In this document: positions 28,480 through 38,900 of the stretch, in pieces | Position numbering within the stretch: position 1 is the first letter of the stretch | Layout: the number at the start of each line of letters is the position of its first letter | Source of the DNA: Mastigocoleus testarum BC008 | Lineage (GTDB): Bacteria; Cyanobacteriota; Cyanobacteriia; Cyanobacteriales; Nostocaceae | Assembly (NCBI RefSeq): GCF_001456025.1 | Contig: NZ_LMTZ01000090.1 | Span: forward strand, 79,222 to 143,221 | Direction: 5' to 3' | Length of the DNA: 64,000 bases | Translations under genes and position numbers: made by a program | The notes under the pieces: generated by a model | Told to the model about the DNA's origin: nothing | Databases searched by the model: none | What the model saw: the letters and a program-made list of their open reading frames with translations, nothing else

Positions 28480-29309
28480 AAAGCGCCTCTTAAAGTTATA
28501 GAAATTACAGTTCTATTACCTTTTGACATATGAATCAATTTTTTTTTGATAAAAATGAACGCCAAAATTTCTAGGTAGGATAGTGGCAAACTTCTCCAAA
28601 CCACTAACTTATAAAGGTGAGACTTTCTGGAGACTTAGTTGTCAAATTAATTAGTGAAACAACGATACTATGTCTATTTTATACTTATTTAGCGATAATT
28701 ACTGCTTTTTCTTTCCATGCACTTAATTCTATCTATGCAAATAAGTCAAAGTCTATACCTATCAAGAAATAAAAAATATTGATGATGATAGATGACGCAT
28801 AATTAGCAGATATTTTCTAGCTACCAGAAACATATCTTGTTATTTGCTATATATAAAAAATAAATCTATGAGTAGATTTTTAAAGTATTTGCTAATATTC
28901 AGAATTTATGCTGAAAGGTACACGTAAAAATTTAATTTATATTTTTTCGACTGAATCATATTAAAAATGTATTAGTATGATTCATAGAAAGTATTTTAGC
29001 TAAAAATTTTCTTTGGAGTATTAGTATCCCCAGTAAGGTAAATAATAGTCAGATGAAGTTTTCAGCCTGTCGATGCTTGAAGTATTTTATCCGCTTAAAA
29101 TTTTCATAGTACTGAAAAGGTGGAAAATGGCTTTATTTATTATAAATTAGCAAATTTTGCTGTTTTTACTGATTAATTATTTGTGCTTTAGAGTTTCATC
29201 ATCGAGTTAATAACTGTTAATAAAAAAAACATAGTATACCCAAATAAAAAATAGTAAAATAGATTGATTCGTTTGTGTTTGTTGCGAGTTTGCAAAACTG
29301 ACTAATAAT
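28480..29309. other. AT-rich divergent intergenic region before glbN
   Basis: About 830 bp between divergent genes, probably with both promoters. No NtcA-type GTA-N8-TAC site was found by eye upstream of glbN. No RNA or mobile element recognised. Confidence 0.5.
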
Positions 29310-29678
29310 ATGAGTACACTATTTGAGCGAATTGGTGGTGAAGCAGCAGTCGAAGCTACAGTAGATAAATTCTATCTTAAAATTATGGGAGATAAACGAA
29401 TCAATCATTTTTTTGCTGGGGTAGATATGAAGAAACAGCGGGAAAACCAGGCAGCTTTTCTAATGTTTGCATTTGGTGGTAGTGCCTACTATAGAGGTCG
29501 TTCACTACGGACTGCACACCATAAATTAGTCGAACAATGTGGATTGAAAGACGAACATTTTGATTTTGTATTTGAACATCTAGTTGCAACCCTAAAAGAG
29601 TTAAGTGTCGCAGAAGAATTAATTCAAGAAGTTGGTAAAAACCTAGAATCAGTTAGAATCTACATACTTAATAGATAA
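29310..29678 (+). CDS. glbN: Group 1 truncated haemoglobin (cyanoglobin)
   Basis: 122 residues, the usual length. The 2/2 globin fold is recognisable from ERIGGEAAVEATVDKFY, FFAGVDMKKQR and AFLMFAFGG. The proximal haem ligand is His70 (LRTAHHKLVEQ). B10 is Tyr or Phe in the KFYLKI segment. The position matching His46 of Synechocystis GlbN, which makes the haem six-coordinate there, is Asn here (QRENQAAFL). Likely roles are NO/O2 handling or haem-based redox chemistry. Monocistronic. Confidence 0.92.
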   Translation: MSTLFERIGGEAAVEATVDKFYLKIMGDKRINHFFAGVDMKKQRENQAAFLMFAFGGSAYYRGRSLRTAHHKLVEQCGLKDEHFDFVFEHLVATLKELSVAEELIQEVGKNLESVRIYILNR

Positions 29679-30266
29679 GTATTACTCAACCAGATTTTTT
29701 AGAGATATTTGCATTAATTTTAGGATTAAGATAAATTAAATAGCTGAGTAAATAATCAATAATATAACGAGAGTAAAAAAGTAATATTTACTCTTAAATA
29801 TCACATTTTCACTTGATGATTTGGAGAAAATTCATCAAAAATAAAACTTGCTATAGATTTTCAATTTTATATAAATAAGCTTATAGTTTTATTCTATTGA
29901 AGTTGAATTTATTTTGTAAATAATTCACTTCTAAAGAGATATTTTATAAGTTTGATATTTTATAGGTTTGTAAAGATAAGTTTGAAAGCCAAGCTTGCAA
30001 TTTAGTGACTTTGGTGTGTATAGTCAAAGTCGCCTATTGCTTTAATGTGTATTTTTATCGGATATCGATTCGGATAAATTTTGATTTAACAAAATCTTGA
30101 ATCTTAAGGTTGAATATTAAATATATTATCCAGTAAGTGCTTGTTTGTTTTTTTGTCTATTTCTCCGCGCGCCAAAATTGTCATACTAAAAACTGTCGCG
30201 CTGTTCTATAGTTACTAACGAATGAAATCTGTATAATCCAAGATCGCTATAAAAATGTGAGTGTGA
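29679..30266. other. AT-rich intergenic region, no gene seen
   Basis: About 590 bp. Only AT-rich sequence; short imperfect inverted words near 29940-29990 (TTTTATAAGTTTGATATTTTATAGG). No RNA recognised. Confidence 0.5.
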
Positions 30267-31877
30267 GTGATGTTGTTGAAATGGCAAAAAACACCGGGTT
30301 TGAGACTCGCGGTGGTTACAACGATCGCATTTTTCATTATCTGTTTAATTTTGACAGTGCATCGTTATTTCAGTTTTTATGCTTCTTTCGATCAGGGAAT
30401 TTTTAATCAGGTTTTTTGGAATAATCTTCACGGTCGCTTTTTTCAGAGTTCTCTCTCTTCAAGTCTTTCCACTAATGTTGTCCATGCTGGGGAAATCGCA
30501 AAGGTTTACTACCACCGTCTTGGACAACATTTTACCCCAGCTTTATTGATATGGTGGCCAATTTATGCGTTATTTCCCACAGCAGCAACTTTAGCAGTAT
30601 TACTAGTTGTGTTAATTACTGCTGGGGGTGTGGTTTTATATTTTTTGGCGCGGGAATATTTGGAACCACCATTAGCGGGAATGATTACTGCTAGTTACTA
30701 TGCTGCAAATGCAGTAATTGGTCCGACCTTGTGTAATTTCCATGATATTAGCCAGATTCCTCTATTTATTTTTAGCCTACTGCTAGCGATGGAAAAGCGT
30801 TGTTGGTGGTTATTTTGGCTGCTAGCAATTTTAATTTTGGCTGTGCGGGAAGATGCTGGGGTGAGTTTATTTGGTGTTGGGGTTTACATGGTTTTGAGCA
30901 AACGCTTCCCTCGCGCTGGACTAGCTGTTTGCACCCTTAGTTTTGGTTATATGGTATTGCTGACCAATGCAATTATGCCAATATTTTCCGAGGATATTTC
31001 CAAACGGTTCATGTTGGAAAGGTTTGGACAGTATACCGACGCTCAAGAAGCATCAACTCTAGATATTATCTGGGGAATGGTTAGTAATCCTTGGCGATTA
31101 ATTGTAGAACTAGTTACTCCAGTTGACAGAACTATTAGATACTTGCTCGGTCAATGGTTACCCTTAGCTTTTATCCCTGCAATTTCTCCACCTGCTTGGG
31201 CGATCGCTGGTTTTCCATTACTAAAACTATTTTTGGGTAAGGGTCAGTCAGTATTAGCAATTACTATTCGTTACGCTTTGAGCGTGGTTCCTGGTTTATT
31301 TTATGGTGCAATTATTTGGTGGTCAAAACATCCCAATAAATTTAAACAACCATTGTTTCGTCGTTTTTGGGTTGCTTGTATTTCTTTATCCATATTTTTT
31401 AGTTTTACGTCTAACCCCAACCAAACATTTTATTTTGTTATCCCCGACTCAATTAAACCTTGGGTGTACGTATCTTTACCAGAACAATGGCGTCATGTAG
31501 CTGCTATGCGTCCTTTGATAGCGCAAATTCCTGCAGAAGCGAGCGTTTCTGCTACAACTTATATTGTTCCTCATCTTTCCAGTCGTCGAGAAATTCTCCG
31601 CTTACCCATGCTCAAACTGGAAAACGATGAGCGAAAAGTGATACAGGTTGATTATGCCATAGCCGATATTGGGCGACTGCAGAAATATCAAGTAGCATTT
31701 AAAGGCGATCGCCATCAGCTAGAAAGAATAGTTAAACTTATCGATCAAGTAACGACGGATCGGGAATACGGGGTAATTGGTTTTGAAGACGGTGTTATTT
31801 TACTGAAAAAAGCTACCGTAGATAACGAGCAAGCACGCGTTGCTTGGAATGATTTTCGCCAAAAACTATCGGTCTGA
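30267..31877 (+). CDS. DUF2079 multi-pass membrane protein
   Basis: 536 residues. Start is GTG at 30267 or ATG three bases later; no clear ribosome binding site separates them. About ten hydrophobic segments. Near the N-terminus YASFDQGIFNQVFWNNLHG and, after it, the HAGEIAKVYYHRLGQHFTPALL region match the DUF2079 pattern, a glycosyltransferase-like (GT-C superfamily fold) membrane family. The C-terminal 150 residues are soluble (SATTYIVPHLSSRREILRLP). A role in polyisoprenyl-sugar-dependent envelope glycan synthesis is possible by family analogy only. Confidence 0.85.
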   Translation: MMLLKWQKTPGLRLAVVTTIAFFIICLILTVHRYFSFYASFDQGIFNQVFWNNLHGRFFQSSLSSSLSTNVVHAGEIAKVYYHRLGQHFTPALLIWWPIYALFPTAATLAVLLVVLITAGGVVLYFLAREYLEPPLAGMITASYYAANAVIGPTLCNFHDISQIPLFIFSLLLAMEKRCWWLFWLLAILILAVREDAGVSLFGVGVYMVLSKRFPRAGLAVCTLSFGYMVLLTNAIMPIFSEDISKRFMLERFGQYTDAQEASTLDIIWGMVSNPWRLIVELVTPVDRTIRYLLGQWLPLAFIPAISPPAWAIAGFPLLKLFLGKGQSVLAITIRYALSVVPGLFYGAIIWWSKHPNKFKQPLFRRFWVACISLSIFFSFTSNPNQTFYFVIPDSIKPWVYVSLPEQWRHVAAMRPLIAQIPAEASVSATTYIVPHLSSRREILRLPMLKLENDERKVIQVDYAIADIGRLQKYQVAFKGDRHQLERIVKLIDQVTTDREYGVIGFEDGVILLKKATVDNEQARVAWNDFRQKLSV

Positions 31878-31919
31878 TAACGCAAGTTGCTAGTGCTTTA
31901 TTCCATTACTTTTGAGGAG

Positions 31920-31982
31920 TTTGTAGTTGGGCTTTAACCCATTAAAGCCTTAGCATTACGGTGCTAAAGCACTACTACGAAC
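31920..31982. repeat. Inverted-repeat element, about 60 bp
   Basis: GTAGTTGGGCTTTAACCC at one end and GTGCTAAAGCACTACTAC at the other are imperfect inverses. A fragment with similar words (AGCGCTGAAGCGCAACTACGA) lies at 10301-10322. Confidence 0.7.
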
Positions 31983-32653
31983 CTTACCTTATCAAGCAAG
32001 ATTAATGCGATCAAGTATTAGTAAAATCTTGTAAAGACTTACCATACTAAGTCTCTATAAAATTTTGCAACTAAACAAAGCCTGAATAAAATCGATAAAG
32101 TTTACATAGCCCCAGAATTACAAGTACTAAGGTTTTATAGAGTCAGCCATAACAAAGTAACAAATGAGACGTATTATAACTATCTCTCTATACTTGTCAT
32201 TTTTTACTCCTGACTCAAATTTTTCATCATGAAAAGTAGAATATTACTTTTAGTAGTGTTAAAACTACTTTTAGTTATGCAAGATTACTTACTCACGGGA
32301 AGAAAATGCTTTTGTAGAAATTAAATAATTTAGACTTTCCATTCTCTTCATTCCTCCCCTAATGCTGAGGTATCGCTTCCGCTAAGGGGAGGTCAGGATG
32401 GGTTAGCTTTGGGGAGGTTAGAAGGGGGTTAGCCTTCTGGAAGATTAGGGGGGTTGGGGAGTTTAGGAAGAGGTTTTACTTACGAATATTAGTACAACTT
32501 CAGCGCTAGCCTAAAACTTTAGGTTTTATATTTCCGTGTTTGGCGAAGCATGCCGTGATTATTACTACAAGCTATCGAAAATACTTGTAGAAAAGGCTCT
32601 GTACTTCTAGGTCAAGCTTTGCAACTAATCTTGTTTCAGTTTGTATTGACCTT

Positions 32654-32727
32654 GTTTTGAAATTGTCTGGAATTTTGAACTTGTCTGGAATTTTGAACTT
32701 GTCTGGAATTTTGAACTTGTCTGGAAA
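32654..32727. repeat. Tandem repeat of TGTCTGGAATTTTGAACT units
   Basis: Four units of 20 bp (GTCTGGAATTTTGAACTT, first one diverged) end about 55 bp before the glycosyltransferase start, within its expected promoter region. Confidence 0.9.
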
Positions 32728-32783
32728 AATTCTTGGTTCGGATTGGAAATGAGAGGTCTTGAAAGTTAGGGGATAAGAAATAT

Positions 32784-33974
32784 ATGAAAATACTAGTACT
32801 CACTTGGGAGTTTCCACCGCGTATTGTTGGGGGAATTGCTCGTCATGTTGCAGAGCTATACCCAGAAATAGTCAAATTGGGACACGATGTCCATTTAATT
32901 ACACCAGAATTTGGTCATGCACCGATGTACGAGGTAGTGGAAGGGATCAAAGTACATCGAATTCCAGTTGCTCACGGTAATGATTTTTTTCACTGGGTAA
33001 ACAACATGAACCAGAGTATAGGTATTCATGGTGGTAAAGTAATTCTCGAAGAAGGTCCATTTGATATTATTCATGGCCATGATTGGATTGTTGGAGATGC
33101 AGCAATTGCTCTCAAATATCATTTTAAAATTCCCTTATTAGTAACAATTCATGCCACAGAAGCCGGGCGTCATAACGGTATTTACACAGCAACTCAACGT
33201 TATATTAACGGTAAGGAAAAATCATTAGCCCATGAAGCCTGGCGAATTATTGTTTGTACCGACTACATGCGTCGGGAGGTAGAAAGAGCGCTCCATAGCC
33301 CTTGGGGTAAAATGGATGTGATTTACAACGGAATTCGCCCGGAAAAGAAACAACACCAACAAACCTTTCATCGTCAAGATTTTCGTCGCCAGTTTGCCGA
33401 AGATGGTGAAAAAATTGTTTATTATGTCGGTCGTATGACTCATGAGAAAGGTGTATCGGTATTATTAGATGCAGCCCCCAAAGTTTTATGGCAAATGGGA
33501 GGTTACGTCAAATTTGTGATTATTGGTGGTGGTAACACCGATCGCCTCAAGCAACAAGCTTGGAATTCGGGTATTTCTCATAAGTGCTACTTCACTGGTT
33601 TTATTACTGATGAATATTTAGATAAATTTCAGACAATTGCTGATTGTGCTGCGTTTCCCAGTCTTTATGAACCATTTGGTATTGTTGCATTAGAAAGTTT
33701 TGCAGCTCGCGTACCTGTAGTCGTATCTGATACCTGTGGCTTGCCGGAAGTGGTGAAACACACCAAAACAGGTATAGTCACTCATACAAATAATCCAGAT
33801 TCTTTAGCTTGGGGAATCTTAGAGGTTTTGAAAAATCCTGGTTATCAGCAATGGCTGATAGATAATGCTTATGAAGATTTAGAAAGACGGTTTAACTGGT
33901 TTAAAATCGCTCAACAAACTGAAGATGTATATCGTAGATTAGTGGAAGAAAGGAAAGAAGTGCAGTGGTTGTAA
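32784..33974 (+). CDS. GT4-family glycosyltransferase
   Basis: 396 residues, full-length GT-B fold. The N-terminal domain starts with MKILVLTWEFPPRIVGGIAR (nucleotide-free acceptor side, GGIARHV motif). The C-terminal domain has YVGRMTHEKGVSVLLDA and the family hallmark EPFGIVALE (E-x7-E) for sugar-nucleotide binding. The activated sugar and acceptor are not known; related proteins work in exopolysaccharide or glycolipid synthesis, or resemble starch/glycogen synthases at the N-terminus. Monocistronic; a tandem repeat precedes it. Confidence 0.88.
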   Translation: MKILVLTWEFPPRIVGGIARHVAELYPEIVKLGHDVHLITPEFGHAPMYEVVEGIKVHRIPVAHGNDFFHWVNNMNQSIGIHGGKVILEEGPFDIIHGHDWIVGDAAIALKYHFKIPLLVTIHATEAGRHNGIYTATQRYINGKEKSLAHEAWRIIVCTDYMRREVERALHSPWGKMDVIYNGIRPEKKQHQQTFHRQDFRRQFAEDGEKIVYYVGRMTHEKGVSVLLDAAPKVLWQMGGYVKFVIIGGGNTDRLKQQAWNSGISHKCYFTGFITDEYLDKFQTIADCAAFPSLYEPFGIVALESFAARVPVVVSDTCGLPEVVKHTKTGIVTHTNNPDSLAWGILEVLKNPGYQQWLIDNAYEDLERRFNWFKIAQQTEDVYRRLVEERKEVQWL

Positions 33975-34308
33975 TTGGTGCTCGTTAAAATAATATACTT
34001 TCAGCATGATTACTCCGTACTGCGATCGCAGCGAACGCGGTGTTAGCATAAAGCCTAAACGGTAAAGCCTCTGGCTCCGCTTACGCCGTTAGGCGCAGTC
34101 TAGCGTGATGCGTAAGCGTCATATGGTAGTGGTAATTTGTTGCTTTTTAACCTAATGATTCTACTACTTACTTGTTCCTCACTTACTTTTTACCTTGATA
34201 ACCCCACCATGGACTAGCGCTGACTATAGCTGCTGTCAAACCAGCCATTACTTCTGGAATTATGCTTGCACCGTTCACAGAAATCTATACAAAACTGCTC
34301 AAAAGTGA
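33975..34308. other. Intergenic region, probable right end of the TnpB element
   Basis: From 34020 to 34125 the sequence is GC-rich and self-complementary (CGGTAAAGCCTCTGGCTCC, CTTACGCCGTTAGGCGCAG), unlike the AT-rich surroundings. On the minus strand it lies 180-290 bases behind tnpB, somewhat far for a guide-RNA scaffold. A 31-codon open frame on the minus strand (34183-34278, ends SASPWWGYQGKK) looks protein-like but has no ribosome binding site. Confidence 0.45.
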
Positions 34309-35574
34309 TCAATGATAGTCTTCTATGTTTGTAGCCGGCGTCCAAAGGTCTAGAGCTACAGGGATAAACGGCAATCCCTCTATTCCCTTAAAAATATCGG
34401 GAATTACTTTACGAATAATATTCATACTGCCATTAGTATCTGCATTGATTAGCTTACCAGTGGCAGTTTGATATAGTCCTCTTTTAATGCGTTTACCACT
34501 AAATTTATATTTAGTATCTGGACTATATTTTGGCAGCTTGTCTCCATCTATAGCACTAGCTTTACTGGTGTAACTTTCCTCAGTGACAATAACTTCAATT
34601 CCAGATAATTTAGCCTTATAAGTTATTAAATTGATTAATCTGGAGTGAGGGATTTGAGTGAACTGCTGGTTATTAAGCCTACCAATACTGATATTTTGTT
34701 TCCAACCTTGATTATTACCAATAATCAAAGTTGAAATATTGTTTTTCAAGCACCAGTTAATTGCTCTACGACTAGCTGTGTGTAAGTAATTATTAACTCT
34801 ATTATCACGTTTGTAATTTAACTGTTTAATTTGTCTCCAAGCTTCTTTAGATTGGGCATTTGCCAATTTTTTATTGAAAAATTGATTGATACTTTTCAAT
34901 GGTCTACCGTTAACCAACAAAGGTTTTAAACCTGGTTGATTTGAAGTTATAGCCATCAAATTTGTCAATCCCAAATCAATACCAGCTACCCATGGGGATT
35001 GCTTTAATTCTATTGGAGCGTAGGTGTAGATTACCTCGATTACATAACAGTTAAGTTTTGGAACTATGCGAACTTGGTCTACTTTTTTTACTTTAGTGGG
35101 GAAACAAATATCAACTTGTGATCCGCGTTCGCCAAAGGCGCTTCTTAGCACCACCGCAGGTGACAGTTTAATTAAGCCTTTTTTTAGGGCAGGTTGTGAT
35201 ATTGCGTCACAAGGATAAATAACCACATACCTCCCACGTTCTTTATGTTTATAACCTGGTATTCTTGGTCTACCTAAATACTTGTGGGGATATTTCTTGA
35301 AGTCCTTTAAAGCTGATAACCAAGATTTCCAAGTTTCCGACACTTTCCTAACTATTTGTTTACTAACTTTAGTTGGTAAATACCTGTATGATTCTAAATT
35401 TTTAGTGGCGTGGTAAATATCAACACTGTTGTAGTATTTTCCTGTTTGAAAAAAGTATTGGCGTTGGGTATAAGTAGTGGCATTATATAAATGTTTTGCC
35501 TGTAAACTTAAATAGTCACAATCTTTCCAGAACTTATGCTTTCTATTAATTACATGCTTTTCTACTAGCTGCAT
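34309..35574 (-). CDS. tnpB: TnpB-type RNA-guided nuclease (IS605 family), no zinc finger
   Basis: 421 residues. The RuvC-like domain shows the first Asp in AGIDLGLTNLMAI and the last in INADTNGSMNI. The zinc finger between the second motif and the final Asp (two CxxC in canonical TnpB) is absent; the region reads SYTSKASAIDGDKLP..KFSGKRIKRGLYQT, as I recall for a large cyanobacterial subgroup. The canonical second-motif Glu is replaced (LIIGNNQGWKQ). A Glu pair lies about 45 residues later (VTEESYTSK) and could be a relocated catalytic residue. No tnpA (Y1 transposase) is nearby, so movement would depend on a TnpA elsewhere. Ends were not resolved. Confidence 0.88.
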   Translation of the reverse strand: MQLVEKHVINRKHKFWKDCDYLSLQAKHLYNATTYTQRQYFFQTGKYYNSVDIYHATKNLESYRYLPTKVSKQIVRKVSETWKSWLSALKDFKKYPHKYLGRPRIPGYKHKERGRYVVIYPCDAISQPALKKGLIKLSPAVVLRSAFGERGSQVDICFPTKVKKVDQVRIVPKLNCYVIEVIYTYAPIELKQSPWVAGIDLGLTNLMAITSNQPGLKPLLVNGRPLKSINQFFNKKLANAQSKEAWRQIKQLNYKRDNRVNNYLHTASRRAINWCLKNNISTLIIGNNQGWKQNISIGRLNNQQFTQIPHSRLINLITYKAKLSGIEVIVTEESYTSKASAIDGDKLPKYSPDTKYKFSGKRIKRGLYQTATGKLINADTNGSMNIIRKVIPDIFKGIEGLPFIPVALDLWTPATNIEDYH

Positions 35575-35981
35575 CTTACATAACTCTTGGCGACCCCATT
35601 TGTTTGAGTTCTTAAATTTTTAAGCATTATACTCCAAGGATGAACAATATAGGAATAGTCAAGCTCTCAGGTTAAAAAATCTGTAACTTTTCTCCATAGT
35701 CAATTTACTTTTACTTTGATATTAAACAGATCTTCAATCCTTGAAGTGTAAACAGCAAAAATTAGGTGTAAGTAGCATGCAGGCATGTTTTTGAGTTGAT
35801 GACAACAAATAAACCTACTCAATAAAAGTAGATTTGACTAGTTACGAATAAATATTACCTAACTGTTGCTAACCCACTTGGATTACTTGTATCTCTTTCA
35901 CTGCTAAAAGCTATAATCTGTAAGCTTTTGGTCCTCGTCCTACGGACACGCTATTCTAATAGCTTGCATGCAGCGTTTATA
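35575..35981. other. Intergenic region between the hybrid kinase and tnpB
   Basis: About 400 bp. Holds a stop-adjacent repeat copy (35937-35975) behind the hybrid kinase. The part next to tnpB should contain the element's left end, which I could not define. No gene. Confidence 0.55.
35937..35975 (-). repeat. Stop-adjacent repeat, copy 3
   Basis: GTCCTACGGACACGCTATTC, then TAATAGCTTGCATGCAGCG. It ends about 7 bp before the stop codon of the hybrid kinase at 35982, matching the placement of copies 1 and 2. Confidence 0.8.
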
Positions 35982-38900
35982 TTATTTATTTTTTACTCTT
36001 TGAGATAAATTTGCTACAACCATAGCTAGTTCAGTGGGGTTTACAGGTTTCGGTAGATGTAGCTGATAACCTTCTTCAAGAGCGCGAATTCTGTCTTCAG
36101 TTTTACAAGACATAGTTAAAGCTGCTGCTGGTATATTTGAAACTACGGGACCTTCAGGAAAATCATTACCAGTCAATTTGCGATCACGTAATTTTTGGAG
36201 CAAGGTAAAACCATCTCCGTCTATCATTTTAATGTCACTAAGCAGGACGTCTGCTTGCCAATGGCTTAAAATTTCCACAGCCTCTGAAACTGAATCTACA
36301 GTTCTCACGATCGCTTGAGATTTTCTGAGGATAGCGTAAATCAATTCACGACTCTCAGATTCGCTATCCACTACCAGAACTTTCAGTTCTTTTAGGGAAG
36401 AAGAGACGAACGAAGATTTGGAGTGGGGAACTGCTAACGATCTATCAGTAATATATTTATCCCGCTTGTTAACTTGCTCTTTTTTTCTTGGCAGTAATGG
36501 CAATTTTACGCTGAAGATTGTCCCCTTTATCTTACTGCGACTTTCAACATCGATAATACCACCATGTAACTCTACTAGATGGCGAACGATTGCTAAACCT
36601 AACCCTAAACCTCCGTAAGACCTACTAATGGAGATATCACCTTGATAAAAAAGCTCGAAGATGTGGGGAAGTCGCTCGGGACTAATTCCAATACCCGTAT
36701 CGATAACTTGAATTTGGATATATTCAGTAACTGGTAATTCTTCTTCCTGGTGAATTTGGACATTTTTTTGCCCCATTACCAAAGACTCAGAAGCTGTAAT
36801 TTGTGAAAGCTTGATCGTCACCTTACCACCTTGAGGGGTAAACTTGATGGCATTGGAAAGTAAATTCCAAATTATTTGTTCTAAACGATCCGAATCTCCT
36901 GGAATTGTTCTGATATCATCTTCCAGTATAGTTTTGACCTGAATTTTCTTTGCTTGAGCAGCAACACTTAGGGTTTGGACTACTCTTTGAATGATGACAA
37001 CTAAATTACAATTCTCTACTCGTAAACATAGTTTACCCCTGAGAGCCCGAGAAACATCAAGTAAATCTTCAACAAGTTGTGTTTGAGTTTTAGCATTGCG
37101 CTCAATGATTTCTAGGGCTTGTGCTTTTTTCTTGGGGTCTAAGTGTTGTCGGGAACGTAACAATTGTGCCCAACCAAGAATAGCGTTAAGAGGCGATCGC
37201 AACTCATGGGAAAGAACAGCTAAAAAATCATCTTTAAAGCGGTTGGTGGCTTTTAGTTGTTCGATTTGCTGTTGATGAGAATTTATTAATTGTAGACGCT
37301 CCATTGCAACAGTAATTTGGTCGCACACGGTTTGCATCATTACTAACTCATCTGGCTGAAAATTTGAGCAACTATAACTACTTAATACGAGGATTCCTAG
37401 TAACTTATTTTGGATGATTAAAGGATAAATATAACCAGACTTAATACCTATTTTTCGCAGTTCTTCTGTTTGTGTTTCTGTTGATATTTGCAGATAATCT
37501 AAGACAATAGCCTCGCGTTCTGCTGCTACTGTACCATAAATTCCTTCATCTATCGGTAGCTTATCAATTCCCTCTGCTATCTCTGTACTAATACCACTAT
37601 GAGACAGTAAGCGTAATACCTGAGATTTATCATCAACTACATAATAAAAGTAAGCATTTAAATCTATAAATTGAGTCAACTTAAAGAATAATCGATTGAT
37701 AAATTCTTTTGGCTCTTGCTTAAATAATAAATTACTGCTAGTTTCTGCTAAAACTTTAAGTTTTTGGTCATCTAAGGATAATGCTTTTTCTGTCTGTTTA
37801 AACTCAGTAATATCTTGAATAAATACTACTCCTGTAGAATTGTAACCCTCTATAGCAGGTAAAGTATCTGCATAAATCATCAATGATTGAGTATATTCCG
37901 GCGTATGCCAATTAATTTCCAAACCATCTAATTTCTTGCCGTTAACTATTTTGAATCCTGGTGTTTCTTCTGGAGGAATAGAATTTCCAAATATATCAGT
38001 AAAGTAATATTCACTTGTATTTTTAGAATTTAAATTAAAGTTAAAAAATCCATTATAAGCAAATTTTTCTGCTGATTGATTAGCAAAAAGTATTTTTGCT
38101 GTTTTAGGTTCTATTAATAACAAAGGTATTGGGGTTAAATTTAATAAATCTTCTAACCATTTTTGCCTATGCTTTAAAGTTGCTTGAGCCTTTTTTTTCT
38201 CGCTCAAATCTAAGACAAAAGTTACAAATTTATTTTGACTCGTACCCTGTCGTACATGATTAATTAGAACAGGTATATGAGTTCCATCTTTGCGAATAAA
38301 TTCTTTCTCATAAGGCGTACAAACACCTTTATCCCTTGCTTCGATTAACCTTTGTCGATCTAAATGTAAATATTCTGGCGGTGTGAGTTTTTGCCAATTA
38401 ATTGTACCTGCACTTATATCGGAACGCTTATAACCAATTATCCGCAGAAACTCTGTATTGGCTTGCTCGATAGCGCCATTACTATCGCTAAACAAAATAC
38501 CCATAATGTTTGCACCAACCAAAGTTTTGAGTTTTGCTTCATTTTCTTGTTCGCTTTGCACCAGTCCTGCGGGTCGATCGCGTTGATGAATTATTCTTTC
38601 GATGTGGGTTGCACATTGCCAAATCAATAGAGTAAATACTAATACGATCGTGACAACAAATAAGGATATGGCGAACTCTGCCTCATACCTATTGGTGTGG
38701 TAACCCTTCAGAATTAACCACCCAGTACCAACCGGAATGACTGCGGTAAGCACTATTAATCTACGTATAAGGGAGCTTTCATCGGTGTTTTGAGTAATTA
38801 ACCGCATTATCCCTAAATCTGCACGGGCTGAGAGAATACCAGCACAAAGGACTGCAAAGCCAACTGCCGTACCTAATGCCATAGAAGCATAAGCAACGGT

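Larger units (their letters stand above)
31878..32783. other. 0.9-kb intergenic region with several repeats
   Basis: Contains a hairpin repeat (31920-31982), a GGGGAGGTTAGAAGGGGGTTAG cluster (about 32357-32460) and a short tandem repeat (32654-32727) just before the glycosyltransferase gene. No gene. Confidence 0.7.

Noticed and set aside
28480..29309. NtcA-type regulation of glbN
   Set aside because: No GTA-N8-TAC motif with a suitable promoter spacing was found by eye in the upstream region.
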